Source of the DNA: Bacteroidetes bacterium HGW-Bacteroidetes-13 | Lineage (GTDB): Bacteria; Bacteroidota; Bacteroidia; Flavobacteriales; Flavobacteriaceae | Direction of reading: 5' to 3' | Length of the DNA stretch: 32,067 bases | Assembly (NCBI GenBank): GCA_002841025.1 | Contig: PHDQ01000005.1 | Location: 1 to 32,067 of the forward strand | Part shown: one piece after another, positions 1 to 9,923 of the stretch | Position numbering within the stretch: position 1 is the stretch's first letter | Layout: each line of letters opens with the position of its first letter | Program-made: the position numbers and the translations under genes | Notes under the pieces: generated by a model | Seen by the model: only the letters and a program-made list of their open reading frames with translations | What the model was told of the DNA's origin: nothing | Databases searched by the model: none

Positions 1-1
1 A

Positions 2-2071
2 ATTCCCATCAGACCCAACAACCTTGATTTTATCAAATACATCTCGGACGAACAAATCAAGAAAAAGTTGGAAAGCACCCGATTGATTGACCAGGAAGCT
101 ATCCAAATGATGCCTTCGGGAGAAGTTCCTAATTTCATTTTTAAAGGAAACGGGGAAAATGATTTTGAAGACAAATCAGCTGTTTGGATTCCGCAAACCC
201 CTTCCAATTCCAACGGCTCGGCTTATGCCGACTTAGACAATGACGGCGATTTGGACTTGGTGGTCAACAACCTGAACAACGCGCCTTATCTATTAAAAAA
301 TAAATCGAATGGGAATTTTTTGAAAGTAAAGTTCGACTATGACAAACCCAATTCATTCGGAATTGGAACCAAAGTTGCGCTCTATGCTAAAGGCAAACTC
401 CAGTATCAACAACTTTTCACCACCAAAGGGTTTCAATCTTCATCTGAGCCCGCATTATTCTTCGGATTGGATACGGTTGCTAAAATAGATTCGCTGTTGG
501 TTATCTGGCCGGATCGAACCTATCAAAAATTATTAAACGTCAAAAGAAACCAAACATTAATCATCAAACCGGATGTAAAACGTGATACTTTCCACGGATT
601 TGCCTCAAAAAGCACCAAAAAATGGTTTGCTGTCGCGGAAGATAATTTCGGTTTGGTCTATGATCACAAAGAAAATGAATTCAACGATTTTGACCGTCAA
701 AAATTGATTCCTTATCGAATTTCAGATCGAGGTCCGGCAGTAGTTGTCGGCGATGTGGATGGCAATGGTTTGGAAGATGTGTTTTTTGGCGGAGTAAAAT
801 TTGACCCTGCTCAACTATTTCTTCAAAAAAAAACCGGATTTGAAAGGGTAGAGAATCTATTTCCAAAAGAAGAAGATGGCGTAGAAGAAACCGACGCTTG
901 TCTGGTTGATGTCAATGGCGACGGCGCGTTAGATTTGTTTGCCGTCTCGGGCGGAGGCGAGTTTTACGCTAAGATGAATCCGCTGCTCGACCGATTGTTT
1001 TTGAATGACGGAAAAGGAAATCTCATCAAACAAGCAGATTTTCCAAAGTATTTTGAAAACGGCACAGTGGTTCGCCCGATAGATTTTGACAAAGATGGCG
1101 ATGTAGATTTATTCGTGGGTTCGGGAGCGTTTTCCTATGATTTCGGAAAAATACCGGACAGTTATTTGCTGGAAAATAAAGGTGGAAAATTTGAAATTAA
1201 AAACGAAAACGCCTTTAAAAATTTAGGCATGATTACCGATGCCGTTTGGACGGATTTTGACGGAGACGGCAGCGAAGATTTGATAGTGGTCGGCGAATGG
1301 ATGTCGCCCGTTTTCTTAAAAAACAACCAAAGTAATTTTGAAAATGTCTCTAAAACCTATCTCGCAAACCCAACGAATGGCTTGTGGCAAAGCATTTTAG
1401 AGTTTGATTTGGACGGAGATGGCAAATCGGAATATCTTTTAGGAAATTGGGGATTGAACACCAAATTTACGGCATCAGAAAAATATCCACTTAAAATGTA
1501 TTACGGCGATTTGGATGAAAACGGCAGCAAAGAAACCGTGGTAGCGATTGCTCGAAAAGATAAATATTTTCCCATTCCCGGTTTGGACGAGTTGTCCGCT
1601 CAGATGGAATCCTTGAAGAAAAAATTTACCGACTACCATTCGTTTGCCGGAAAAACCATCGAAGAAGTTTTTGGCAACACTTTAGCAAAAGCAAATCTAT
1701 TGACTGTAAACGAGTTGGCATCCGGTTATCTTAAAAAAATCAATGAGAAATATCAATTTTTTCCTTTTGAAAAATCTTTGCAAACTGCGCCGATTACCAA
1801 AATGCTCGCATTCGACTTCAACCAAGACGGGAAAAAAGAAGTTTTGTTAGGGGGAAATTATTTTGGCGTGAAACCTTATCATGGTCGGTTTGACAGTTTT
1901 GCCGGTGCAATTTTAAGTTCGGGCGGAAAAATAATCCATGCGACTGAATTGGGAATCAATTTCGCCCAAAAGCAAGTAAGAGGCTTGAACATCATAAAAA
2001 TAAATCAGGTTGATTATTTGTTAGTGACCTTCAACAACCACGAAACGGAACTTTATAGTCTTGTAAAATGA
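2..2071 (+). CDS. CRTAC1-like FG-GAP/VCBS repeat protein with ASPIC/UnbV-type domain (5' truncated by window)
   Basis: Frame stays open to position 2 (IPIRPNNLDFIKYISDEQIKKKLESTRL...). Repeated DxDxDGxxD blades (DLDNDGDLDLVVNN, DVDGNGLEDVFFGG, DFDKDGDVDLFVGSG) and an ASPIC-like stretch (FGIGTKVALYAKGKLQYQQLFTTKGFQSSSEPALFFGL). Confidence 0.88.
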   Translation: MPIRPNNLDFIKYISDEQIKKKLESTRLIDQEAIQMMPSGEVPNFIFKGNGENDFEDKSAVWIPQTPSNSNGSAYADLDNDGDLDLVVNNLNNAPYLLKNKSNGNFLKVKFDYDKPNSFGIGTKVALYAKGKLQYQQLFTTKGFQSSSEPALFFGLDTVAKIDSLLVIWPDRTYQKLLNVKRNQTLIIKPDVKRDTFHGFASKSTKKWFAVAEDNFGLVYDHKENEFNDFDRQKLIPYRISDRGPAVVVGDVDGNGLEDVFFGGVKFDPAQLFLQKKTGFERVENLFPKEEDGVEETDACLVDVNGDGALDLFAVSGGGEFYAKMNPLLDRLFLNDGKGNLIKQADFPKYFENGTVVRPIDFDKDGDVDLFVGSGAFSYDFGKIPDSYLLENKGGKFEIKNENAFKNLGMITDAVWTDFDGDGSEDLIVVGEWMSPVFLKNNQSNFENVSKTYLANPTNGLWQSILEFDLDGDGKSEYLLGNWGLNTKFTASEKYPLKMYYGDLDENGSKETVVAIARKDKYFPIPGLDELSAQMESLKKKFTDYHSFAGKTIEEVFGNTLAKANLLTVNELASGYLKKINEKYQFFPFEKSLQTAPITKMLAFDFNQDGKKEVLLGGNYFGVKPYHGRFDSFAGAILSSGGKIIHATELGINFAQKQVRGLNIIKINQVDYLLVTFNNHETELYSLVK

Positions 2072-2142
2072 CGATTCCATTTTTATGAATCCTGAAATCA
2101 AAAACAAATAACATATAACGTATAACATCTCACCTAAAAAAC

Positions 2143-3471
2143 ATGAAAAAAGCACTTTTAACCTTCGTTTTTATGCTTGCAATTCTTTCCTGTGAAAAGG
2201 ATTACAAACCCATTACAGTTTCACCGGAAGACTTCCACAGCGCGGTTGACAAAATCACCGAAGTGATGATTCACGATATTTTTTCACCGCCGGTTGCCAG
2301 CCGGATTTATATGTATCCGAATGTGGCGGCTTATGAAATTATGGCACAGAACAATCCAAAATACCAAAGTTTAGCCGAGCAGTTGCACGGTCTTACTGCC
2401 ATTCCTGCTTTAGACACAACAAAAGCAATTCAGCCCGAAGTTGCCGCCTTGGTAGCCTACTATGAGCTTGGCAAAGAGTTGATTTTTTCTGAAAAACGAA
2501 TTACCGATTATCGCGACAGCATCTATGGTGTTTGGGGGAAAATCAATCCGAAAAGCTTTGAAGCTTCCAAAACCTACGGGCTTTCGGTGGCGGCACACAT
2601 CAAAAAATGGATGGACGAAGATAACTACAAACAGACCCGAACCATGCCAAAATATTCTGTTTTTTCAGATGATCCATCGCGTTGGCAACCCACGCCTCCC
2701 GATTACATGGATGGCATCGAGCCGCATTGGAATAAAATTCGCACCCTTGTTTTAGACTCTGCGGCACAATTCAAACCCATTCTACATGCTACATTTTCAT
2801 TGGATAAGAAATCAGCATTTTACAAGCAACTTCAACAGGTATATGATGTTAGTCTCGAAATAAGCAAAAAAGGAGATGAATCCGAAGAAATTGCCATTGC
2901 TCAATTTTGGGATTGCAACCCGTATGTTTCCACCCATCGCGGACATCTGATGTTTGCCACCAAAAAAATTACACCCGGTGCGCATTGGATTGGCATTTCT
3001 AAAATCGCCAGCAGGAAAGTCAATGCAGACTTTGCGGAAACTGTTCACAATTACACCAAAACATCTATCGGCATTTTTGATGCGTTCATCAGTGTTTGGG
3101 ATGAAAAATACCGAAGCAATTTGGTGCGTCCGGAAACACTCATCAATAAATTCATCGATGAAGAATGGAAACCTATCTTGCAAACTCCGCCTTTTCCGGA
3201 ATACACCAGCGGACATTCGGTAGCATCGGGTTCGGCTTCCACCATACTCACTGATATTTTCGGTGATAATTTTTCGTTTGATGACGACACCGAAACTCCT
3301 TATGGGCTTCCCGTGAGAAGTTTTGAATCTTTCTACAAAGCTGCCGACGAAGCCGCCATCAGTAGGTTGTATGGTGGGATTCACTACATGGATGCCATCA
3401 CCAATGGTGTTGTACAAGGTAAAAATGTAGGGAATTGGGTGGTGCAAAACTTAAAAATGAAAATTAACTAG
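2143..3471 (+). CDS. Vanadium-dependent haloperoxidase / PAP2 superfamily lipoprotein
   Basis: Lipobox-like LAILSCEKD N-terminus; PAP2/haloperoxidase motif EYTSGHSVASGSASTILTDIFG followed by SRLYGGIHYMDAITNG. Confidence 0.87.
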   Translation: MKKALLTFVFMLAILSCEKDYKPITVSPEDFHSAVDKITEVMIHDIFSPPVASRIYMYPNVAAYEIMAQNNPKYQSLAEQLHGLTAIPALDTTKAIQPEVAALVAYYELGKELIFSEKRITDYRDSIYGVWGKINPKSFEASKTYGLSVAAHIKKWMDEDNYKQTRTMPKYSVFSDDPSRWQPTPPDYMDGIEPHWNKIRTLVLDSAAQFKPILHATFSLDKKSAFYKQLQQVYDVSLEISKKGDESEEIAIAQFWDCNPYVSTHRGHLMFATKKITPGAHWIGISKIASRKVNADFAETVHNYTKTSIGIFDAFISVWDEKYRSNLVRPETLINKFIDEEWKPILQTPPFPEYTSGHSVASGSASTILTDIFGDNFSFDDDTETPYGLPVRSFESFYKAADEAAISRLYGGIHYMDAITNGVVQGKNVGNWVVQNLKMKIN

Positions 3472-3538
3472 TATTTTTGATCGATTTTTTAAAAACTGAA
3501 TTCCTAACAAACCAAAAAACACAAACGAAAACAAAACC

Positions 3539-4465
3539 ATGGCAAAAATTAATAAATTAAAAACACTCCTTTTAGCCCTTGCAATCGCGGTTGTCGGTTA
3601 CCTAATTTGGTATTTTCTCATTATTCCTTATGACTATGCGATTAGTTTTTATGTAAAAACTACTCCCGGTACTGTTTATGAAGAAGTTGCCGATTGGGAT
3701 AAATGGGACAATTTCGCCGCTGAAAAATCTACAGTTGTTACCTCCAAAAAACCCTATTCGGAGATCGATCAACTTGTGCCGCTCAACAATACCGATTTGG
3801 GTTTACATTGGACTTTCAAGGGTGTAAACGATTCGACAACGAGGGTTCGCGTGGAAATAAAAGACTTGAAAAACAGTTTTAAGAACAGGCTTACAATCCC
3901 CTTTTCAAAAACAGAATTTGAAGATGTCATGCGATTCAAAATTGTCAATTTTAAGAAAAAAGTCGATGCCTTCGCGCACAGAGAATTCAGAGTTAAAATT
4001 GAAGGTGAAGCAGAAAGCCCTGCATCATTTGTGGTTTACGTTCCGCTCAAAAGCAGCATGAAACAAAAGGCATTCAACATGATGAGCAATGACGGTTTCC
4101 TGCTGCGTTATATTGATTCGATGAAATTGAGGAAAAATGGCAATCCCATCATCGAAGTAACCAATTGGAATGTTGAAAATGACAGCATCGAATACATTTA
4201 TGCGTTCCCGATTTCCAAAACGGATTCGCTTCCGCAAAGCGACCTGTTTAAATTCAAAAAAATACCTTCCCGAAAATCCATCAAAGCAACATTCAACGGA
4301 AATTACAGGATTTCGGACAAAGCTTGGTATGCCATCTATGATTACGCCTTGCGAAATAACATCAAAATAGACAACAAAGTATTTGAAACTTTCTTAAACA
4401 ATCCGCATAATGGTGGAAACAATTTGGATTGGGAAGCTGAAATATACATACCTATTAAAGACTGA
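3539..4465 (+). CDS. Membrane-anchored SRPBCC/polyketide-cyclase-like protein
   Basis: Single N-terminal TM, then VYEEVADWDKWDNF as in the SRPBCC family; complete ORF with ATG start. Confidence 0.6.
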   Translation: MAKINKLKTLLLALAIAVVGYLIWYFLIIPYDYAISFYVKTTPGTVYEEVADWDKWDNFAAEKSTVVTSKKPYSEIDQLVPLNNTDLGLHWTFKGVNDSTTRVRVEIKDLKNSFKNRLTIPFSKTEFEDVMRFKIVNFKKKVDAFAHREFRVKIEGEAESPASFVVYVPLKSSMKQKAFNMMSNDGFLLRYIDSMKLRKNGNPIIEVTNWNVENDSIEYIYAFPISKTDSLPQSDLFKFKKIPSRKSIKATFNGNYRISDKAWYAIYDYALRNNIKIDNKVFETFLNNPHNGGNNLDWEAEIYIPIKD

Positions 4466-4534
4466 TGTTATTCGTGAAATTGGTTTCGAATAAATTTAAA
4501 ATTTGAATAAACCGAAAAATTTCACATTCGGCTA

Positions 4535-4565
4535 TTTGTAAATAAAATTTATAGTTGTAGATTTG
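4535..4565 (+). promoter_or_regulatory. Bacteroidota-type promoter of the rplM-rpsI cluster
   Basis: TTTG at 4535-4538, 19-nt spacer, TAGATTTG (TAnnTTTG) at 4558-4565; rplM starts 48 nt downstream. Confidence 0.65.
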
Positions 4566-4612
4566 CACCCCGTTATTCGAGAAGAATTATAGTTATCATA
4601 AAATTATTTAGT

Positions 4613-5068
4613 GTGAACACATTAAGCTACAAGACAGAATCAGCCAACAAAGCCACGGCCAATAAAGCATGGGTTTTGGTAGATGCCGAAGGACAAACAT
4701 TGGGTCGATTTGCTTCCAAAGTTGCAAAACTGCTACGAGGCAAACACAAAACAAACTTTACCCCACACGCCGATTGCGGTGATAACGTTATTGTTATCAA
4801 TGCAGAAAAAATCGCGTTGAGCGGCAAAAAATTTGATGAAAAAGTTTACATCAGACACACAGGTTATCCGGGTGGGCAACGTTCACTTACAGCAAAAGTA
4901 ATGTATGAAAAAAACCCGTCAAGAATCGTTGAGAAAGCGGTAAAAGGAATGTTGCCTAAAAACAAGTTAGGCGCTGAACTTTTCAGAAACTTGAACGTAA
5001 ACGTCGGTTCTTCACACAAACACGAGGCTCAAAAACCCACAACCATCAATCTTAACGAATTCAAATAA
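4613..5068 (+). CDS. rplM: 50S ribosomal protein L13
   Basis: WVLVDAEGQTLGRFASKVAKLLRGKHKTNFTPHADCGDNVIVINAEKIALSGKK; GTG start; followed directly by S9. Confidence 0.97.
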   Translation: MNTLSYKTESANKATANKAWVLVDAEGQTLGRFASKVAKLLRGKHKTNFTPHADCGDNVIVINAEKIALSGKKFDEKVYIRHTGYPGGQRSLTAKVMYEKNPSRIVEKAVKGMLPKNKLGAELFRNLNVNVGSSHKHEAQKPTTINLNEFK

Positions 5069-5454
5069 TGGCGACCATACATAAAATAGGCAGAAGAAAA
5101 ACAGCTGTAGCCAGAATCTATTTGTCAGACGGTAAAGGAAACATTACTGTAAACAACAAATCATTGGAAAATTATTTTCCAACGGCTATTCTACAATACA
5201 AAGTAAAACAAGCCCTTACGCTTACAGATCAAGCGGATTCGTTTGACGTGAAAGTTACAGTTCAAGGCGGCGGGAGTACCGGACAAGCTGAAGCAGTTCG
5301 CTTGGCTATTTCCAGAGCTGTTTGCGAAATCAATCCAGAAAATCGTTTGACACTCAAACCAGAAGGATTGCTTACCCGCGACCCGAGAATGGTGGAAAGA
5401 AAGAAATTCGGTCAGAAAAAAGCCCGTAAAAAATACCAGTTCTCCAAACGTTAA
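5068..5454 (+). CDS. rpsI: 30S ribosomal protein S9
   Basis: IGRRKTAVARIYLSDGKGNITVN...KKFGQKKARKKYQFSKR; start overlaps the rplM stop by one base (TAATG). Confidence 0.98.
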   Translation: MATIHKIGRRKTAVARIYLSDGKGNITVNNKSLENYFPTAILQYKVKQALTLTDQADSFDVKVTVQGGGSTGQAEAVRLAISRAVCEINPENRLTLKPEGLLTRDPRMVERKKFGQKKARKKYQFSKR

Positions 5455-5491
5455 TCATCATTACCCGTTCATAATTTATTGTATCAACCTG

Positions 5492-5564
5492 TTGTCGATT
5501 AGTTTAGCATCTAAATGGACGAGGCGCGCAGAAAGTCTGCAACCACTCACCCATTGCTACGCAA
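5492..5564 (+). promoter_or_regulatory. Candidate structured 5' leader of rpsB
   Basis: Three consecutive short hairpins with 3-nt loops: TTTAG-CAT-CTAAA, GCAGA-AAG-TCTGC, TTGC-TAC-GCAA. The first is enclosed by TTGTC/GACGA pairing. Confidence 0.45.
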
Positions 5565-5587
5565 CGAACGTAAACTATTAAAAAAAA

Positions 5588-6412
5588 ATGGCAAACATTG
5601 AAGTAAAAGACCTCTTAGAGGCAGGTGTGCATTTTGGCCACCTTACCCGCAAATGGAATCCGAACATGGCTCCTTACATTTACATGGAGCGCAACGGAAT
5701 TCACATTCTCAATCTTTACAAAACAGCCGCTAAACTTGAAGAAGCTTGTGCCGCAATCAAAAAAATCTCTGCTTCAGGTAGAAAGATTTTGTTTGTAGCT
5801 ACTAAAAAGCAAGCCAAAGACGTTGTTTCTGAAAAAGCAAAAAAAGCAAACATGCCCTACATTACCGAGCGTTGGCCCGGCGGTATGTTGACCAATTTTG
5901 TAACCATTCGCAAAGCGGTTAAAAAAATGGCTTCGATTGACCGTATGAAACAAGACGGCACTTTTGATACCCTTTCCAAAAAAGAAAAATTGCAAGTTAG
6001 CCGCCTCAGAGAAAAATTAGAAAAAAACTTAGGTTCCATATCAGATATGTCTCGCTTGCCGGGCGCACTATTTGTGGTTGACATTCTTGCTGAACACATC
6101 GCTGTCAAAGAAGCTATCAAATTAGGTATTCCAATTTTCGCGATGGTTGATACCAATTCAGACCCAAGAAACATTGATTATGTGATTCCTTCAAACGATG
6201 ATGCATCTAAATCAATCGATAAGGTTTTGTCATTTATCACCGATGCCGTAATTGAAGGATTGACGGAGAGAAAATCTGACAAACAAGACGATGAAGATCA
6301 AGAAGTTTCAGAAGCTAAGCCAAAAAAGACCAGAAAAACAGTGGTTGCTGAAGAAGTTGCTGAAGTAGAATCGGCTCAAGTTGCAGATACAACTTCGGAC
6401 GAAGAAGAATAA
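5588..6412 (+). CDS. rpsB: 30S ribosomal protein S2
   Basis: VKDLLEAGVHFGHLTRKWNPNMAPYIYMERNGIHILNLYKT and RWPGGMLTNF; charged C-terminal tail. Confidence 0.98.
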   Translation: MANIEVKDLLEAGVHFGHLTRKWNPNMAPYIYMERNGIHILNLYKTAAKLEEACAAIKKISASGRKILFVATKKQAKDVVSEKAKKANMPYITERWPGGMLTNFVTIRKAVKKMASIDRMKQDGTFDTLSKKEKLQVSRLREKLEKNLGSISDMSRLPGALFVVDILAEHIAVKEAIKLGIPIFAMVDTNSDPRNIDYVIPSNDDASKSIDKVLSFITDAVIEGLTERKSDKQDDEDQEVSEAKPKKTRKTVVAEEVAEVESAQVADTTSDEEE

Positions 6413-6480
6413 ATCGAAACAAAACATTAACCGACAGGTGGAGCTTAAACGCCACTTTTCAACAATAAACACTTACTATT

Positions 6481-7305
6481 ATGGCAGCCATTACAGCAGC
6501 GGACGTAAACAAACTCCGACAAATAACAGGCTCAGGAATGATGGATTGTAAAAAAGCATTGGTAGAGGCCGATGGAGATTTTGACAAAGCCATTGAAATC
6601 CTAAGAAAAAAAGGACAAAAAGTAGCCGCAAACCGCGCCGACCGTGATTCATCAGAAGGCTTGGTTTTGGCAATAATCAATGATACGCAAACAACCGGAA
6701 CATTGGTTTCGTTGAACTGCGAAACAGATTTCGTAGCCAAAAATGATTCTTATGCAAAACTTGCACAAGATTTCGCAAACCTTGCCGCCAAATTTGAGAC
6801 CAAAGAAGAATTTTTAAATGCTGATTTCAACGGCATAACCGTCGCTGAAAAACTCATCGAACAAACCGGTGTCATCGGAGAGAAAATCGAAATAGGTGAC
6901 TTTAGAAAACTACACGCACCCTACGTCGGACACTACATTCACGCAGGCAGCAAAATCGGAACACTTGTTGGACTTTCCGCAAAAGTTGCAGGTGTAGAAA
7001 TTGTTGCGAAAGATGTGGCCATGCAAGTTGCCGCCATGAGCCCAATCGCGCTCGATGCCGATCAAGTTGATCAAAGCATCATCGAAAAAGAGATTGAAAT
7101 TGCAAAAGATCAATTGCGTCAGGAAGGAAAACCAGAAGCCATGTTAGACAACATTGCCAAAGGAAAACTAAACCGATTCTTTAAAGATAACACCTTGGTA
7201 AACCAAGATTTCATCAAAGACAACAAATTGACCGTTGCCGCTTACGTAAAATCACTTGATGCAAGCCTGAAAGTGACTGCATTCGAGAGAGTTGCTTTGG
7301 GATAA
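6481..7305 (+). CDS. tsf: Translation elongation factor Ts
   Basis: VNKLRQITGSGMMDCKKALVEADGDFDKAIEILRKKG and LNCETDFVAKND. Confidence 0.98.
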   Translation: MAAITAADVNKLRQITGSGMMDCKKALVEADGDFDKAIEILRKKGQKVAANRADRDSSEGLVLAIINDTQTTGTLVSLNCETDFVAKNDSYAKLAQDFANLAAKFETKEEFLNADFNGITVAEKLIEQTGVIGEKIEIGDFRKLHAPYVGHYIHAGSKIGTLVGLSAKVAGVEIVAKDVAMQVAAMSPIALDADQVDQSIIEKEIEIAKDQLRQEGKPEAMLDNIAKGKLNRFFKDNTLVNQDFIKDNKLTVAAYVKSLDASLKVTAFERVALG

Positions 7306-7324
7306 TTCATGTACAAACAATCAA

Positions 7325-7357
7325 AAAGGCGAGATCATTTCGGTCTCGCTTTTTTTA
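7325..7357 (+). terminator. Rho-independent terminator after tsf
   Basis: GCGAGATC-ATTTC-GGTCTCGC hairpin followed by a T-run (CTTTTTTT). Confidence 0.85.
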
Positions 7358-7462
7358 TGACTAAAATTTAAAAAATCACTTGAATATCCTTTCCCTTTTG
7401 TGAAATATTTTATGGAACTTTGTTTAATCGACCTTCTATCGATCTCATATAAATCCATAAAA

Positions 7463-9382
7463 GTGAAAAAACGCTTCGTCTATATCACTCTTTTTTTAAG
7501 CTTTGCACTTCATGGGCAAGAAGCAATCGGTATCGAAGGACGCATTTTGGCCAAAGTAGTGAATAACAATACCGGCACGCTTTTGGTGGCGACTTCCAAA
7601 GCAACTTATGGCATCAACGCAACTACACATCAGCTTGAATGGAAGCAAGACGAATTAAAAAAAGTCGATTTTTCATCTTATACCGAAATCGAAAATTCAC
7701 CCTACATCGTTTTTGAGACCAAACAATTGATCAATTCCAAATTGCTGTCCGGCGCACTCAATACCCAAGGTTCATCGGTCATTCTGATGGACATCAACAC
7801 CGGAAATATTCTTTTTGATTCAAAAGAAGCAGGTTACAAATCGGTCAACAAAACCTTGATTATGCCCGACAACAAATCTGTTTTGGTGAATGGTGTCAAA
7901 GACAGAGAACTCACCGTCGGAAAATTTGAATGTCAAACCGGAAAGCAGGTTTGGGAAACTCCTTTGGATAAAAACAAATTTTTGGATGCATTGAAACGCA
8001 ATTTACTCGGAAATGAAAAAGTTTTTTTGGACAAAGACGGCAACATTCTTTGGTTTAATTATGGGCAATTTGTCAAAATAAACAGCCTCAACGGTGAAAT
8101 TTTACACGAAGCCAAAGACATCTCCGACATTGAATATGAGAAACAAAAAAACATCCTTTTCTTTTTTACAGACAAACTCAAAGCCGCCAAACTCACCCAG
8201 GAAACTGCAGTGTACGCCACAGACGCAACTAGCCTGAAAACCGTTTGGAAAGACACCCTCAGAGTCTATGGAAACATCACGAACACAGCCATCGATTCGA
8301 ATAAATTGATTGCCATCACTTCCAAAGGATTTAATGTCATCGATGTAAATACCGGACTCAAACAATGGGAGAAATCCGAAACCCTTCCGCTCATCAAAAG
8401 AATCATACCGACCGAAAATGGCTATTTGGTTGCACAAGAACAATACCTCACCGCTATCAATCAAACTGGTCAAAAAAAATGGAACAACGAAGTCAAAATT
8501 TCCAAAACGGACGACAATGGCACCATCTTCTTGGAAGAAAAAAATGGTACAATCTTGAGTGTCACGCCTTCATTTATCCATAAAATTGATTCCAAAACAG
8601 GCGCGAATATTTGGGAAGAGCCGCTTGTGTTGAATTCCGCTACCTACCTCGACCGAAGTCTGAAACTGTCAAAAAACCGTTATCAAGTTTGGTATGACAA
8701 GCAGGCCGAAACCTATTTGGTATTTTCCAACAACCTGATGTATGCGGTCAGCACTTCGGACACACTCAAACCGAAACTGCTCTATTCTTTTGATTCCGAA
8801 CAAATTCCGAATTTAGAAATTCGAGCGAACGGGTATTTCGTCTTTCAAAAAAACAATTTTTACTTTTTTGAAAAAAACGGACAAACCTTGTATGAAAAAA
8901 AATATGCTACCACCGACAATTCAACCTTTTTCGGGAAGACAAAGGATTTTGGCGGACGCGGATTCGACACCTACAAAGCCACACTCTTGTTTGTGCCCAA
9001 TCAAATCAACAACACCTTCAAAAGCGTGTTGGTTTCAACCGATTTGGGTTTTGTATCTTCTACCACCGGATTTATCTACGGAAATTACCAGAGTTATATG
9101 GGCATTTATGCCAAACTGACGGATGTCAACAGCATCGCCGTTGGATCCAATTTAGAAAACATGCTCAAACGCACCGAAAAAGGAAAGAAAAATGATTTGA
9201 GTCTTATCTTGGTCATCCCGGAAGATACCCAACTCAAGGTAGTCGAACTCATCAAAGACAGCGGGGAAGTAAAACACTTAAAAACCATCGCCACCGATTC
9301 CAAAGATTTTGTCATCGATCAGGTTGAGAAAATACTTTATCTATTTGATAAAAATAAGGTGGTGGTATATCCGTTGGAGTGA
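7463..9382 (+). CDS. Secreted PQQ/WD-like beta-propeller protein
   Basis: Blades such as IDVNTGLKQWEKSE, IDSKTGANIWEEPL, CQTGKQVWETPL. The GTG at 7463 gives a clean signal peptide (VKKRFVYITLFLSFALHGQ), so the listed ORF start at 7400 looks too far upstream. Confidence 0.8.
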   Translation: MKKRFVYITLFLSFALHGQEAIGIEGRILAKVVNNNTGTLLVATSKATYGINATTHQLEWKQDELKKVDFSSYTEIENSPYIVFETKQLINSKLLSGALNTQGSSVILMDINTGNILFDSKEAGYKSVNKTLIMPDNKSVLVNGVKDRELTVGKFECQTGKQVWETPLDKNKFLDALKRNLLGNEKVFLDKDGNILWFNYGQFVKINSLNGEILHEAKDISDIEYEKQKNILFFFTDKLKAAKLTQETAVYATDATSLKTVWKDTLRVYGNITNTAIDSNKLIAITSKGFNVIDVNTGLKQWEKSETLPLIKRIIPTENGYLVAQEQYLTAINQTGQKKWNNEVKISKTDDNGTIFLEEKNGTILSVTPSFIHKIDSKTGANIWEEPLVLNSATYLDRSLKLSKNRYQVWYDKQAETYLVFSNNLMYAVSTSDTLKPKLLYSFDSEQIPNLEIRANGYFVFQKNNFYFFEKNGQTLYEKKYATTDNSTFFGKTKDFGGRGFDTYKATLLFVPNQINNTFKSVLVSTDLGFVSSTTGFIYGNYQSYMGIYAKLTDVNSIAVGSNLENMLKRTEKGKKNDLSLILVIPEDTQLKVVELIKDSGEVKHLKTIATDSKDFVIDQVEKILYLFDKNKVVVYPLE

Positions 9383-9482
9383 CGGGAAAAAATAGTATTG
9401 TTACTAATCCGAATTAAGAGTTGATTTACCTGATTCCGAAGGCATCACACGTTCATAACTTACACTTTAAAGACAATTCTAC

Positions 9483-9497
9483 GACCCCGACGGGGTC
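9483..9497. repeat. REP-like palindrome GACCCCG-A-CGGGGTC
   Basis: Perfect 7-bp inverted repeat with a 1-nt spacer in non-coding DNA. Confidence 0.5.
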
Positions 9498-9837
9498 AAA
9501 CAAGCATATTCAAATGTTGCGTCAATGAGCGTTTAATCCCTCCGAAATTAGAATTAGCCTGAATGACAAAGGCGGGCTTGATTCGCGTGACTAATCAGTT
9601 TATTTTTAATACTCATTTACTCCAAGACACTCGCAAACAACGCAAAGCAAACTAATTTAGGAAACCGAAATGAATTACAATCAAGCATAAGATTTGTATG
9701 CAAACAGTAGCCAGCACACGCGCGGTTAAAAATTATATATTACATTCCAATATCGATTTAACAACGACATCCAACGGGTGCATCAACCCATCAAGCGATG
9801 TGTGAAAGAATTTCAAGAGATTTGTAAAAATGAAAAA

Positions 9838-9871
9838 TTGAATAAAGTCATTCATTTTTGTGTTATATTTG
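9838..9871 (+). promoter_or_regulatory. Bacteroidota-type promoter for the membrane protein at 9924
   Basis: TTG at 9838-9840, 23-nt spacer, TATATTTG at 9864-9871. Confidence 0.5.
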
Positions 9872-9923
9872 ATTCAATCTTTCTTTGAAGATTCTTTTGC
9901 CTCATAAACCAACTTTCTATTCA

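Noticed and set aside
2812-3447. 211-aa minus-strand ORF opposite the haloperoxidase gene
   Set aside because: Fully antisense to a well-supported gene; translation has no recognisable domain. Shadow ORF.
7400-7462. N-terminal extension of the beta-propeller ORF in the ORF track
   Set aside because: The 21-residue extension precedes a clean signal peptide beginning at GTG 7463, so the later start is preferred.
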